60,486 bases of DNA from JAVVSK01 sp036654235 (GCA_036654235.1 JAVVSK010000010.1:1-60486); one strand, 5' to 3'; shown: positions 42,198-51,696, counted from the stretch's first letter. The notes: a model not told the origin generated them from the letters alone. Numbers and translations are program-made.

Positions 42198-42892
42198 GCG
42201 CGAAAGAAACGGAAAAACTTAATATAGGTTATTCGTTTAAAGATACCGCGCTTTTAAAATCTGCTCTTACACATTCGTCTTACGTTAAATCCACCGCGCC
42301 TTCGGAAACTCATAATGAAAGACTTGAGTTTTTGGGGGACGCGGTCTTAGAGCTGGTTATAAGCGAATTTCTCTATAAAAATTTTAATCTTCAAGAGGGC
42401 GAGATGACGAGGCGACGCGCGCATATGGTAAACGAAGCGGCGCTTTTTCGGGCGGCGAAGAGTCTAAGCCTTGGCGAATTCATACGGATGAGTTCGGGTG
42501 AAGAAAATACTTCCGGGCGCGAAAAGCCGAGCATTCTTTCCGATGCCCTCGAGGCGGTTATCGGAGCCGTATTTTTAGACGGCGGGTTTTCGGCGGCTTG
42601 CAGCTTTATTTTAGAGCGCGTCGTGTGTACGGAGGAAACCGACGAGAGGGATTATAAAACTCAGCTTCAGGAAGCGGTTCAGGGTGCGCGCATTGGCGAG
42701 GTGCATTATAAGCTGATAGAGGCTACCGGTCCGGATCATAAAAAGCTGTTTAATATGGCTGTCTTGATCGACGAAAAAGAATATGGGCGCGGTATTGGGA
42801 AATCGAAACAGGAAGCGGGACAAAAAGCGGCGCAAATTGCGCTTTCGGCGCTTTTTAATGAACATTGCGAAGTTCGGGGCGGAGCTTTATGA
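42194..42892 (+). CDS. rnc: Ribonuclease III
   Basis: 232 aa: catalytic signature ETHNERLEFLGDAVLELVIS, the second acidic site SDALEAVIGAVFLDGG, and a C-terminal double-stranded RNA-binding domain (DYKTQLQEAVQG, GIGKSKQEAGQKAAQIAL). It processes rRNA and structured RNAs. GTG start in a GTGA overlap with acpP; its stop overlaps the smc ATG. Confidence 0.95.
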   Translation: MSAKETEKLNIGYSFKDTALLKSALTHSSYVKSTAPSETHNERLEFLGDAVLELVISEFLYKNFNLQEGEMTRRRAHMVNEAALFRAAKSLSLGEFIRMSSGEENTSGREKPSILSDALEAVIGAVFLDGGFSAACSFILERVVCTEETDERDYKTQLQEAVQGARIGEVHYKLIEATGPDHKKLFNMAVLIDEKEYGRGIGKSKQEAGQKAAQIALSALFNEHCEVRGGAL

Positions 42893-45800
42893 AGCTGAAA
42901 AAACTTGAGCTTTACGGATTTAAGTCGTTCGCGCGGAAAACCGAAATTTGCTTTGACAGCGGAATAACGGCGATAGTAGGACCGAACGGGAGCGGGAAGA
43001 GTAATATAGCGGACGCGATAAGGTGGGTTTTAGGGGAACAGAGCGCGAAGTCGCTAAGGGGTTCATCAATGGAGGACGTTATATTTAACGGAACGGATCT
43101 TAGGAAGGCACAGGGCTATTCTGAAGTTTCTTTAACCTTCGATAATTCCGATAAGTTTTTGGCTTCCGAGAGAGACGAGGTCGTTATAACCCGCCGCGTT
43201 TATCGGACGGGTTCGGGAGAATATTTTATAAATAGCGCACCGAGTCGGCTTAAAGACATATATGAGTTGTTTAGGGATACGGGGATAGGTAAAGAGGGTT
43301 ATTCGATAATAGGGCAGGGGAGAGTTGAGGAAATTTTATCGAATAGGTCGAACGAAAGGCGAAATGCTTTTTTAGAGGCGGCGGGCGTTATGAAATATCG
43401 CGTGCGCAAAGAGGAAGCGGAGCATAAGCTTACTTTAACCCGAGATAATATAGCGAGAATAAGCGATATTTTAAACGAACTTGTCGAAAGGCTTGAGCCT
43501 CTGAGAGATGAAAGCGCTAAAGCACAAAGTTTTTTAAAGCTTAGGGATGAGCTTCGAGAGCTTGAGCTAAACCTATTTTTATATCAGTTCGATAAAAGTA
43601 CCGATAAGATCAACGCTTTTAACGCAACTATTGAACAATTGACGGCTTCGGTTTCCGAAGCTGAAAGCGAAAAGGCGGAGGCGGTCTTAGGTATAGCGGC
43701 TTCCGAATCTAAAGAGGGCGCGCTTATAAAAAAAATATCCGCCCTAAACAACGAACTTATTGAGCTTACGGGGGGGATAGGCGCAACGCGGGGCGACTTA
43801 AGCGTGCTAAAGGAAAAGCTGGCGACGCTAAACCGCGAAATTGCTGAGCTAAAAGAGAGGAGCAACGGGAACGCGGGGCGCGAAGCTGAACTTTTAAGCG
43901 CTATCGCTTTTATTAATGAGGGTGGAGAAGAGGCGATTGAAGAAATAAAAAGCCTCAGCTCAGCGCTTGAAGAAAAGACGCGTACTTTGGACTTGCTTAA
44001 TCTCGAAACCGGAGATAAAGAGGACGAGCTTGAACGTAAAAAGAACCAGATAATAGCGGGGATGAACCGTCTTTCCGATTCGAAATCGCAGCTTTCACGT
44101 TTAAACGCACTTTCAGGAACGATAAATACACAAATAAACGCGATAGGCGAAAAAAAAGAAGTGCTTTTATCGGAAAAAGAACGTTTAAAAAATGAACGCG
44201 ACGATAGAGAATGGAGGATTGTCGAAGCGGCGCAAGATTTTTCAGAGTCGCAAAAGGCGGTCGAAGCGGGGCGGGGAGCGATAAACGATTTAAAGAGGGA
44301 TACCCTCGAGCTTGATAAGGCTATAATGACCGAGGAGCGTGAGCTTAGCGGGAAAAAGTCGCGTTTAAAGGTAATTTCAGAAATGAAGCAGGCTTATGAG
44401 GGTTACTATTCTTCCGTAAGACGCCTTTTAATCGATGCTAAACAATTTAAAAATCTAAACGTTCGTGGCGTTGTTGCGGAAATAATATCAACCGATAAAA
44501 AATATGAAACGGCCGTCGAAATGAGCCTTGGCGGAGCGCTTCAAAACGTAGTTACCCCGAGCGAGGAAGACGGGAAGCGGATAATCGAACATTTAAGAAG
44601 TCATAATTATGGACGAGCGACGATTCTTCCGATTTCCGCGGTAAAGAGTCGCCGCTTAGACGATAACGAACTTTATTTTGTAAAACAAACGCCCGGTGTC
44701 ATAGGCGTTATGAGCGATTTAGTCGATTATGAACCATTATATCGTTCGGTAATCGAAAACCTTATGGGGCGAACGGTTATAGTTTCCAATATAGAAACCG
44801 GGATTGCTCTGAGCCGAAAGTGCGGTGCATCGTTTAAAATTGCGACATTAGCCGGGGATATATTTAATCCCGGCGGATCTATGACGGGCGGAAGCGTGCA
44901 GTCCCGTGAGTTTTCATTGCTTTCGAGAGAGCGGGAACTATCGGAGCTTTTAAAGATTATTGATACTGAAAAGAAGAAACTGATAGACTTAAACGAAAAA
45001 AAGGAAAATATAAAAGCCGAAGCGGAAAAAGCAGCTCTCAGTATGACTAATGCACAATCGGCGCAGAATGATGCGCAAATGAAATTGCAAAGTGAGAGGG
45101 ATAAACTTTCTATTTGTAAAACCTATATCGATAAAAATGCGCTTGAAATTGAGAAGCTTGAAGATGAGCTTTCGACACTCATGGATAATTTAAACGATAT
45201 TAAAGAAGAATTTACCCGTGCGGAGGAGGAGCGAAGTCTTATTGAGACCGAAAGCTCCGTAAAGGATTCGGATATAAAGCTGTTAAGCGCTGAACTGAAT
45301 AAAAAACGCGAAGAAACGGCGCTTCTGTCCGAGGCGCTTATTGAGGTAAAATTAAAACTAACTTCTAAGACTAAGGAAAATGAAGCGCAAGAAAACGATC
45401 TAAAGCGCGCGAAAAAAGAGCTTAACGCTTTAAAGAGCGCTATTATTGAGGATTTTAACCGGAACGCGGATTTATCGTCGGATATTGCTAAAAAGGAAAA
45501 CAAAATTGCCGAAATTGAGGAGGCTTTAGCGGCACAGTCGAAGCTGCATGAGGGAAAGGCAAGCGATATTTCTAAGCTTGAGCTTGAACGGGAGGAACTT
45601 TCCGGGGCTTTAGAGATTCGTCGGCGCGAGATAAGCGAATTCGATTCTAAGCGCGCCGAGCTTACGGAGATGCTTCATAAGGCAGAACTTAATAAGAACC
45701 GCGCCGAACTTGAGCTTAGTAATATGAAAGACCGGATAATGCAGGAATATGGCGTAACTTACGATGAAATAGTAACAATGCGCCGCCCGATAACCGTAAC

Positions 45801-46440
45801 TTCGGCGGGGCTTAGAATAGATGAGCTTAGGATTTCGATACGCGCTCTCGGGGACGTTAACGTCAACGCGATAGACGATTTTATCTCGGTTTCATCGCGA
45901 TATGACACTCTAAAAACGCAATATGACGACCTTGTTAAAGCCGAATCAGACCTCGCCGCTCTTATATTCGACCTCGAAAAGACGATAGAGCGCGAATTTA
46001 AACAACAGCTTTCGGTAATCCGGGAAAATTTTTCGAATGTTTTCGTCGAGCTTTTTGGCGGTGGGCGCGCGGAGCTTATCGTTAAGGATCAAAACGATGT
46101 TTTAAATTGTGATATTGATATTATAGCCGAGCCGCCCGGAAAAAAGATGTCCCTGCTTTCGCTTTTAAGCGGAGGTGAGAGGGCGCTAACGGCTATCGCA
46201 CTGCTTTTTGCTATGCTAAAGCTAAAGCCCACCGCTTTTTGCGTTTTAGATGAAATCGAAACCTCTTTAGACGAGGTTAACGTTACAAACTTTGCTAACT
46301 ATATAAGAAACTATTCCGATAATACCCAATTCATTCTCATAACCCATAGGAAGGGGAGCATGGAAGTTTGCGATTCGCTTTATGGGGTTGCGATGGAGGA
46401 AAAAGGTGTTTCGAAGGTAGTTTCCGCGCGAATTGCGTAA
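42889..46440 (+). CDS. smc: Chromosome segregation ATPase SMC
   Basis: 1183 aa, full length for the family. Walker A GPNGSGKS at 31-38, two long coiled coils with a hinge near the middle (GVVAEIISTDKKYETAVEMS, GGSMTGG), ABC signature LLSGGER near 1092, and Walker B FCVLDEIETSLDE near 1117. SMC with ScpAB compacts and aligns chromosome arms and is loaded by ParB at parS. ATGA overlap with rnc. Five parS-like palindromes lie 0.45 kb downstream. ftsY, often next, is not here. Confidence 0.97.
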   Translation: MKLKKLELYGFKSFARKTEICFDSGITAIVGPNGSGKSNIADAIRWVLGEQSAKSLRGSSMEDVIFNGTDLRKAQGYSEVSLTFDNSDKFLASERDEVVITRRVYRTGSGEYFINSAPSRLKDIYELFRDTGIGKEGYSIIGQGRVEEILSNRSNERRNAFLEAAGVMKYRVRKEEAEHKLTLTRDNIARISDILNELVERLEPLRDESAKAQSFLKLRDELRELELNLFLYQFDKSTDKINAFNATIEQLTASVSEAESEKAEAVLGIAASESKEGALIKKISALNNELIELTGGIGATRGDLSVLKEKLATLNREIAELKERSNGNAGREAELLSAIAFINEGGEEAIEEIKSLSSALEEKTRTLDLLNLETGDKEDELERKKNQIIAGMNRLSDSKSQLSRLNALSGTINTQINAIGEKKEVLLSEKERLKNERDDREWRIVEAAQDFSESQKAVEAGRGAINDLKRDTLELDKAIMTEERELSGKKSRLKVISEMKQAYEGYYSSVRRLLIDAKQFKNLNVRGVVAEIISTDKKYETAVEMSLGGALQNVVTPSEEDGKRIIEHLRSHNYGRATILPISAVKSRRLDDNELYFVKQTPGVIGVMSDLVDYEPLYRSVIENLMGRTVIVSNIETGIALSRKCGASFKIATLAGDIFNPGGSMTGGSVQSREFSLLSRERELSELLKIIDTEKKKLIDLNEKKENIKAEAEKAALSMTNAQSAQNDAQMKLQSERDKLSICKTYIDKNALEIEKLEDELSTLMDNLNDIKEEFTRAEEERSLIETESSVKDSDIKLLSAELNKKREETALLSEALIEVKLKLTSKTKENEAQENDLKRAKKELNALKSAIIEDFNRNADLSSDIAKKENKIAEIEEALAAQSKLHEGKASDISKLELEREELSGALEIRRREISEFDSKRAELTEMLHKAELNKNRAELELSNMKDRIMQEYGVTYDEIVTMRRPITVTSAGLRIDELRISIRALGDVNVNAIDDFISVSSRYDTLKTQYDDLVKAESDLAALIFDLEKTIEREFKQQLSVIRENFSNVFVELFGGGRAELIVKDQNDVLNCDIDIIAEPPGKKMSLLSLLSGGERALTAIALLFAMLKLKPTAFCVLDEIETSLDEVNVTNFANYIRNYSDNTQFILITHRKGSMEVCDSLYGVAMEEKGVSKVVSARIA

Positions 46441-46468
46441 AGGATAAAGAATAAAGAGTGAAAAGTGA

Positions 46469-46864
46469 ATGACTATTTCCAAACAAACTAAATTGATCCT
46501 ACTTGCAATAGCTTTTACCTTGATCGTCGGTGCTATAGTTTGGTCTTTTACCCGCGGAACAACCGGCGCTCTCGCTAAACTTTGCGCCCAAATGGAGACT
46601 TTCGGTTATAAACTCATCCCCGATGATCTCTTTATCGCTTTCGACAGCGACGATACTACGATAGAAACCGTCCTTTCCGGGAAACCAAACCATGAGATTG
46701 TATCGCTTTCTAAGGAAAAAGGTTTTAAAGCGGATTTGACTGCTCCCGGCGGCGTTACCGTCATATTATCAAAACTGGATGATGGAATTTTAACCCTCTA
46801 TCTTCTAAACGGCGAGATACAGCTTGCTTTTATCGAAACCAAGGATGGCGTGCGCGGCTTATGA
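46469..46864 (+). CDS. Membrane-anchored small protein, unknown
   Basis: 131 aa: an N-terminal membrane helix (LILLAIAFTLIVGAIVWSF), then a soluble domain of about 100 residues (GYKLIPDDLFIAFDSDDTTI, PNHEIVSLSKEKGFKADLTA). No family recognised. Its start follows smc by 28 bases with a weak ribosome site (AAGAGTGAAAAG), so it may be the last gene of that operon. Confidence 0.65.
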   Translation: MTISKQTKLILLAIAFTLIVGAIVWSFTRGTTGALAKLCAQMETFGYKLIPDDLFIAFDSDDTTIETVLSGKPNHEIVSLSKEKGFKADLTAPGGVTVILSKLDDGILTLYLLNGEIQLAFIETKDGVRGL

Positions 46865-46884
46865 TGCACGCCGTTTCTGTTTCT

Positions 46885-47064
46885 TGTTCCATGCGGAACA
46901 AACGCGGGGGTAGCGGATGACGGATGTTCCATGTGGAACAAACGCGGGGGGTCGGATGACGGATGTTCCATGTGGAACAAACGCGGGGGTAGCGGATGAC
47001 GGATGTTCCATGTGGAACAAACGCGGGGGGGGGGTAGCGGATGACGGATGTTCCATGTGGAACA
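46885..47064. repeat. Array of five parS-like palindromes on a 40-bp repeat
   Basis: TGTTCCATGTGGAACA occurs exactly at 46925-46940, 46964-46979, 47004-47019 and 47049-47064, and with one change (TGTTCCATGCGGAACA) at 46885-46900. Spacing is 39-45 bases; the joining sequence AACGCGGGGGTAGCGGATGACGGA is also repeated, with G-run length changes. The 16-mer has 7-base perfect arms and differs by one central base from TGTTCCACGTGGAACA, itself close to the parS consensus TGTTNCACGTGAAACA bound by ParB/Spo0J. It lies between the smc operon and the next gene. Confidence 0.8.
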
Positions 47065-47076
47065 AATGGAGGCAAG

Positions 47077-48786
47077 ATGATTATTAATTTAGACGAGGCG
47101 ACGCTTCAACGTTTTATCGCATATTGCGTGAAATTCGGAGGAGGCATGCGCGATATTGCGAACAATCAGATGTTAAGACTCTTTATGACCGAAAAAAATA
47201 AGCTTTCGGGTCAGCGAAAATCAACAAAATTCCGACCTGAATATATGCCGCCGATCATAGAAAACCGTGTAATTCGCCTATCCGACGAGGAACACGTTAG
47301 AAAAGCAAAGGAACGGTTCAACGATCTTTTTCATGATGGGCGGATTTTAGGCACCGCTTTTTGCAGCGCTTCCGGATTTACGCCGTTTATAGCATATTGC
47401 ATCGGCATTGCCCTCGTCGATTGGCTTAGAATAAAGGGAATTGAAATGCCGCGCATTGCGATAGGCGGCGTTCCGGGAAACGGCGGCGGGGAGCTGTTTT
47501 CTGCATTGACTTCGGCTTTTATAGTACGCGGGGCAGTGACGACGGTAGCTAAAAATACGTTTTTACCGGGACTTACCTATATGATGCGCTGTGGGGAGGA
47601 AAAATGCGCCGCCGGGGTGATGATAACTCGCTTTATGGGAAATAGAGCTGTCCTTTTATCAACGAATAATGGGGCGCTAAAAAAAGCGGAACTTCTTGAC
47701 GTTATCGATATGGCCAGTGAATTTTACTTATTTAAAACATTTAACGTTGAAGAAGAAGGGGATATAAACTTTTTAGCGCGCGCGCAGGAGGATGCTTCTG
47801 ATTTTTCTTTGCCTCCGGATAAAAGAAAGCTGTTGGTAAAGAGCTGTTTCGACGGATACCTTGAAAAAATTGAGGCTCTTTTGGAACTCGAAAAGGCGGG
47901 GGAACTTCCAAAAATTTCGGCTGTTTTTTCTTTAGATAACGAAGCGCCGCGGACGGTTTTAGATACGATTTTTAAACGTATGCCCGTAGATGATTCATAT
48001 TGCAACGCGGAGGAGCTTAAAGAAAGAGTATTGCGTTCCGGGGCGGAAGTAGGGCTTATGCTTTTAAAAGACGGCGCTCTTCTTCGCGTTATTGATGAAA
48101 ACGGCGAAGAGGTCAACGGAGAGACTATGGCGGCATTTATGGTTGAGGCAATGCAAGAACGCGGAAGACCGGTAACGGCTTTTATAAGCACCTCTATAAC
48201 GGGGAAACTGCATAGATATATAAATGAGCGCGGGACGATTGTTTCGGTTCGGGAGGGGAACTCAATTTTAAGCCGCGCAAAAAGTCCGTCATATAAGGAA
48301 GTTAAGACCGGGTTGAGTTTTTTAGAGGACGGAGGGATAGCGTTAAAACGGAACGCATATATAGAGGACGGGATTTTTCTCGCTCTGTTGATTCTAAAAA
48401 ACATGGCACTTAGAAAGCGCGCGGGGAAGCCATATTTATTTAGCGGCGCGGAGCGGTTCGGGGGGGCGGAGTTAAAGAGCGAGTTGCCTTTCGATAAATC
48501 TATGTTTGATTTCTCGGTTAGACGCTTTATTCGCGATGTAAAAGCTTGGGCAGAGGAAAGCTCCGAGAGCTTGATTTTAAATTCAGACGAAAAAAATCTC
48601 ATTATCGCTATTACGGACGAAGATAATTTTAAAATAAGCTTGCATCCCCCGTCGAATATGGCGGAGCTTACGATTAAGGCACACGATATGGCTAAGGGGA
48701 AAGCGATAGAGGCAGAGATAATTAAAATATATAAAAAGGAAATAAACGGGGGATTGGATGAACGAAAATCAAAGATTAAAGTTTAA
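47077..48786 (+). CDS. Phosphohexomutase-like pseudoenzyme
   Basis: 569 aa, the length of PgcA-type phosphoglucomutases, with landmarks in the right order but altered active-site loops. LGTAFCSASG (91-100) stands where FGTAGLRG is expected. LPGLTYMMRCGEEKCAAGVM then ITRFMGNR (163-190) replaces the phosphoserine loop ITASHNP, with no Ser. GAEVGLMLLKDGALLRVIDE (322-341) replaces the metal loop DGDGDR. GGIALKRNAYIEDGIFLALL (419-438) replaces GGEQSGH. HPPSNMAELTIKA (523-535) replaces RPSGTEPK. Metal and phosphate binding appear lost, so catalysis is unlikely. It could be a regulatory or structural relative. ATG 47077 follows TGGAGG. It overlaps prfA by 29 bases. Confidence 0.6.
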   Translation: MIINLDEATLQRFIAYCVKFGGGMRDIANNQMLRLFMTEKNKLSGQRKSTKFRPEYMPPIIENRVIRLSDEEHVRKAKERFNDLFHDGRILGTAFCSASGFTPFIAYCIGIALVDWLRIKGIEMPRIAIGGVPGNGGGELFSALTSAFIVRGAVTTVAKNTFLPGLTYMMRCGEEKCAAGVMITRFMGNRAVLLSTNNGALKKAELLDVIDMASEFYLFKTFNVEEEGDINFLARAQEDASDFSLPPDKRKLLVKSCFDGYLEKIEALLELEKAGELPKISAVFSLDNEAPRTVLDTIFKRMPVDDSYCNAEELKERVLRSGAEVGLMLLKDGALLRVIDENGEEVNGETMAAFMVEAMQERGRPVTAFISTSITGKLHRYINERGTIVSVREGNSILSRAKSPSYKEVKTGLSFLEDGGIALKRNAYIEDGIFLALLILKNMALRKRAGKPYLFSGAERFGGAELKSELPFDKSMFDFSVRRFIRDVKAWAEESSESLILNSDEKNLIIAITDEDNFKISLHPPSNMAELTIKAHDMAKGKAIEAEIIKIYKKEINGGLDERKSKIKV

Positions 48787-49819
48787 AAATATGAAGGCGA
48801 GATACGAAGAAATAGTTGAAAAATTACAGGATGCATCTGTTTATTCGGACATGCCGTCTTTTTTGGAGCTTAAAAAAGAGGAGAGCACCTTAATTGTCGC
48901 GGTAACAAAATTTGATGAGTTTTGTAAACTCGAGAGCGCGCTGAAAGAAACCGCGCGAATGCATGAGCTTGAACGCGACGAGGGGATGAAGGAACTTATT
49001 TCGGAAGAAATATCGGAGTTAAAGCTTCGGCTCAACAATTTTTCTTCCGATATCGTTGAGCTGTTAACGAAAAAAGACGAGGATGACCTTTGTCGAAGCA
49101 TTTTTATAGAAATCCGCGCCGGAGCGGGAGGGGACGAGGCCGCGCTCTTCGCTTCTCTCGTTCTTAGGATGTATATGCGCTATGCCGAGCGTCGCGGCTT
49201 TAAATTCGCGCTCATAGACGAGAGCAGAACCGAGATGGGCGGAATAAAGGAATGTATAATGAACATTAAAGGTGCGGGAGTTTATAAGAGACTTCGATAT
49301 GAAAGCGGGGTGCATAGAGTTCAACGCGTTCCGGAGACGGAATCTTCGGGGCGCATTCATACTTCGACAATAACGGTTGCGGTTTTCGCGGAAGCGGATG
49401 ATGTTGAATTTCAAATATCGGAAAGCGACCTTAGAATCGACACCTTTAGGAGTAGCGGCGCGGGTGGGCAACATGTAAATAAGACCGAGAGCGCGATAAG
49501 GATAACGCATATACCTACGGGAACGGTCGTTCAATGTCAAGACGAAAAATCGCAGCTTAAAAATAAAGAGCAGGCGATGCGCGTTTTAAAAGCCAGATTA
49601 AAAGAACATTATCGCCGCGAAAAGGCAGATGCCGTAGCGAAAGAACGGCGCGATCAAGTCGGAACGGGGGATAGGAGCGAGAGAATAAGGAGCTATAATT
49701 TTAGAGAGGGGCGCGTAACCGATCACCGCGTCAACCTCACCCTATATAAGCTAACGGCTTTTTTAGACGGGGAAATGGACGAGATATTGGACGCGCTATG
49801 CGCACCCGGAAGAGAATAA
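48758..49819 (+). CDS. prfA: Peptide chain release factor 1
   Basis: 353 aa. The GGQ motif is in SSGAGGQHVNKTES, and the codon-recognition loop is RVPETESSGRIHTST, a PxT-type tripeptide (PET, where E. coli has PAT), so it reads UAA and UAG. Start ATG 48758 with GGGGGA upstream lies inside the end of the preceding gene. prmC, the methylase for GGQ, is not adjacent. Confidence 0.95.
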   Translation: MNENQRLKFKNMKARYEEIVEKLQDASVYSDMPSFLELKKEESTLIVAVTKFDEFCKLESALKETARMHELERDEGMKELISEEISELKLRLNNFSSDIVELLTKKDEDDLCRSIFIEIRAGAGGDEAALFASLVLRMYMRYAERRGFKFALIDESRTEMGGIKECIMNIKGAGVYKRLRYESGVHRVQRVPETESSGRIHTSTITVAVFAEADDVEFQISESDLRIDTFRSSGAGGQHVNKTESAIRITHIPTGTVVQCQDEKSQLKNKEQAMRVLKARLKEHYRREKADAVAKERRDQVGTGDRSERIRSYNFREGRVTDHRVNLTLYKLTAFLDGEMDEILDALCAPGRE

Positions 49820-49823
49820 AAAA

Positions 49824-49861
49824 CTAAGGGTCAAGGACTTAATCCTCGACCCTTAGTTTTT
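49824..49861. terminator. Bidirectional terminator between prfA and the ABC transporter
   Basis: CTAAGGGTC / GACCCTTAG with inner AGGA/TCCT pairs, flanked by A and T runs on both sides, between convergent genes. Confidence 0.92.
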
Positions 49862-49873
49862 AGTTATTAGTCT

Positions 49874-50683
49874 CTATTTAGACTGCATTCTCTTTTCAAC
49901 AAAGGCTACCATATAGTACATAAGCGCCGCTAAAACGCAAAGGATGACGACGCTCGCCATTACGAGGTCGAGCTTAAATACCTGACCGCCATAGACGATA
50001 AGATAGCCCAGACCCGCTTGCGAAACGAGATATTCCCCGACAATAACGCCTACGAAACTCATACTTACGCTTATTTTAAGCGACGAAATCATCGTAGGAA
50101 CGCTTGATGGAAGGACGATAAGGCGGAGAGTTTGGAACTTAGTCGCTCCTAGGGTTCGCATTAAGAGACTTTTATCCGCGCTTTCGTTTAAGAACCCCGT
50201 TAGCATTGTAATTATCGTAACGACGACCGATATCATTAACGCCATGACGATTATTGAGGTTATACCCGCACCGATCCAAACTATTAGGATTGGTCCTAGG
50301 GCGATTTTCGGAAGTGCATTCAAAACAATGAGGTATGGATCGAGAATTCGGCTAAGCGTTGGACTCCACCATAAAAGTATAGCTATTCCTATTCCGAGAG
50401 CCGTTCCTAATAAAAATCCGACCACAGTTTCGAAAAGGGTAACTCCAATATGCAAAAACAGCGAACCATCGTTGTAGAGATTGCAGATAGTTTTTAAAAT
50501 CCTAGAGGGACTGCTTGTTATAAAAGGATCTATAAACTCAAAATGCGCCGATATTTCCCAAATAGCGATAAATAAAACGAGAATAACTATGCGCGAAATT
50601 ATGACGAAAGCGCGCTTTTTTTTGAGTGCGGAAAGATATTTTATATGCGCCGGCGAACAATCGGCGGTTTTGAGTTGTTTCAT
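49874..50683 (-). CDS. ABC transporter permease (SsuC/TauC/ThiX type)
   Basis: 269 aa, six membrane spans, with the permease EAA-like loop MRTLGATKFQTLRLIVLPSSVP. It belongs to the family importing taurine, sulfonates, nitrate or pyrimidine/thiamine precursors. ATG 50683 overlaps the ATPase stop (ATGA) and has GGGGGGA upstream. No periplasmic-binding-protein gene is next to it. Confidence 0.92.
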   Translation of the reverse strand: MKQLKTADCSPAHIKYLSALKKKRAFVIISRIVILVLFIAIWEISAHFEFIDPFITSSPSRILKTICNLYNDGSLFLHIGVTLFETVVGFLLGTALGIGIAILLWWSPTLSRILDPYLIVLNALPKIALGPILIVWIGAGITSIIVMALMISVVVTIITMLTGFLNESADKSLLMRTLGATKFQTLRLIVLPSSVPTMISSLKISVSMSFVGVIVGEYLVSQAGLGYLIVYGGQVFKLDLVMASVVILCVLAALMYYMVAFVEKRMQSK

Positions 50684-51432
50684 TGCAATTCCCCCCAAAT
50701 ATTATCAAAATATGTTTTAAAATTAAGATGATTTCGTCTCTTTATCGTATCATGTTCCGGACCTAAATTTATTTCGTGAATGTTTTTTATAAGGGCGGGG
50801 CGCTTCGAAAAGACATATATTCTTTCGCTCATCGATATCGCCTCCGATATATCGTGCGTAACGAGTATCGCGGTTTTACCCTCATTTCTTATTATCTCGG
50901 TCACTTCGTTGGAAAGCTTAAGGCGCGTTTGATAGTCGAGAGAGGAAAAGGGTTCGTCTAAGAGTAAAAGCGCCGGGGAAAAGGCCAGGGTGCGTATTAG
51001 CGCGACTTTTTGGCGCATTCCGCCCGAAAGCTGACGCGGGTAAGCGTCTTTAAAATCGATAAGCCCATAGCGCGAGAGGAGCGATAGCGCATAGGCGCGT
51101 GTTTCGGCGGTTAACATTCGCTTTACTTCAAGACCTAAAAGCGTATTTTGATAGATGGTTCGAAAACTTAAAAGATGATCGTGCTGAAGCATATAGCCTA
51201 TTTGTGAGCCGGCTTCGAAAGCGGCGCTACCGTTTATTCGAACGGCTCCCGAATCAGGAGCGTTTATTCCGGCGAGGATAGATAGTAAGGACGTTTTTCC
51301 GCATCCCGAAGGTCCGACGATAGAAACGAACTCACCTTCTTCAACTTTTAAAGTTATATCTTCAATAGCCGGCGTTTCACCGTCTTCTTCATGATAAGTA
51401 AGAGATACTTTATCAACTTCAACGAGGGACAT
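50680..51432 (-). CDS. ABC transporter ATP-binding protein (SsuB/TauB type)
   Basis: 250 aa: Walker A GPSGCGKTSLL, Q-loop MLQHDHLLSF, signature LSGGMRQKV, Walker B ALLLLDEPFSSLD, H-loop VTHDISEAI. It powers the permease encoded just downstream. ATG 51432 follows GGAGGT with 5 bases; an ATG 4 codons upstream lacks a site. Substrate unknown because no binding protein is linked and no riboswitch was recognised upstream. Confidence 0.93.
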   Translation of the reverse strand: MSLVEVDKVSLTYHEEDGETPAIEDITLKVEEGEFVSIVGPSGCGKTSLLSILAGINAPDSGAVRINGSAAFEAGSQIGYMLQHDHLLSFRTIYQNTLLGLEVKRMLTAETRAYALSLLSRYGLIDFKDAYPRQLSGGMRQKVALIRTLAFSPALLLLDEPFSSLDYQTRLKLSNEVTEIIRNEGKTAILVTHDISEAISMSERIYVFSKRPALIKNIHEINLGPEHDTIKRRNHLNFKTYFDNIWGELQ

Positions 51433-51696
51433 AGTTACCTCCATATTGTGACATTTATTTTATTGTATTCAATCCCTAAAAAAAGGTGAATCAATATAAA
51501 TTATATCGTCAATATTCGCCGGAATTGGACGATATAAGTTCAACCCGCTGTAAAATAAAATTTTATCAACAATGCGCGGCTTAATTTGTTTATTCTTGGG
51601 ATAAATTAATTATTGGAGATATAACGGATTTGAATTAGGAATTACTCCCCGGTCACCGTCATACGCTTATAGCATAACGGAGGTGCTTTAGAAAAA

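Noticed and set aside
46798..47075. Minus-strand frames reading repeated MFHMEHPSSATP
   Set aside because: They are the translation of the parS-like 40-bp repeat in several frames; no ribosome site or conserved protein pattern beyond the repeat.
47724..48602. 292-codon minus-strand frame
   Set aside because: Lies wholly inside the phosphohexomutase-like gene; Ser/Arg-rich composition typical of an antisense shadow.
51445..51696. Riboswitch (TPP-like) upstream of the ABC importer
   Set aside because: None of the conserved core strings of TPP or related riboswitches were found in this spacer.
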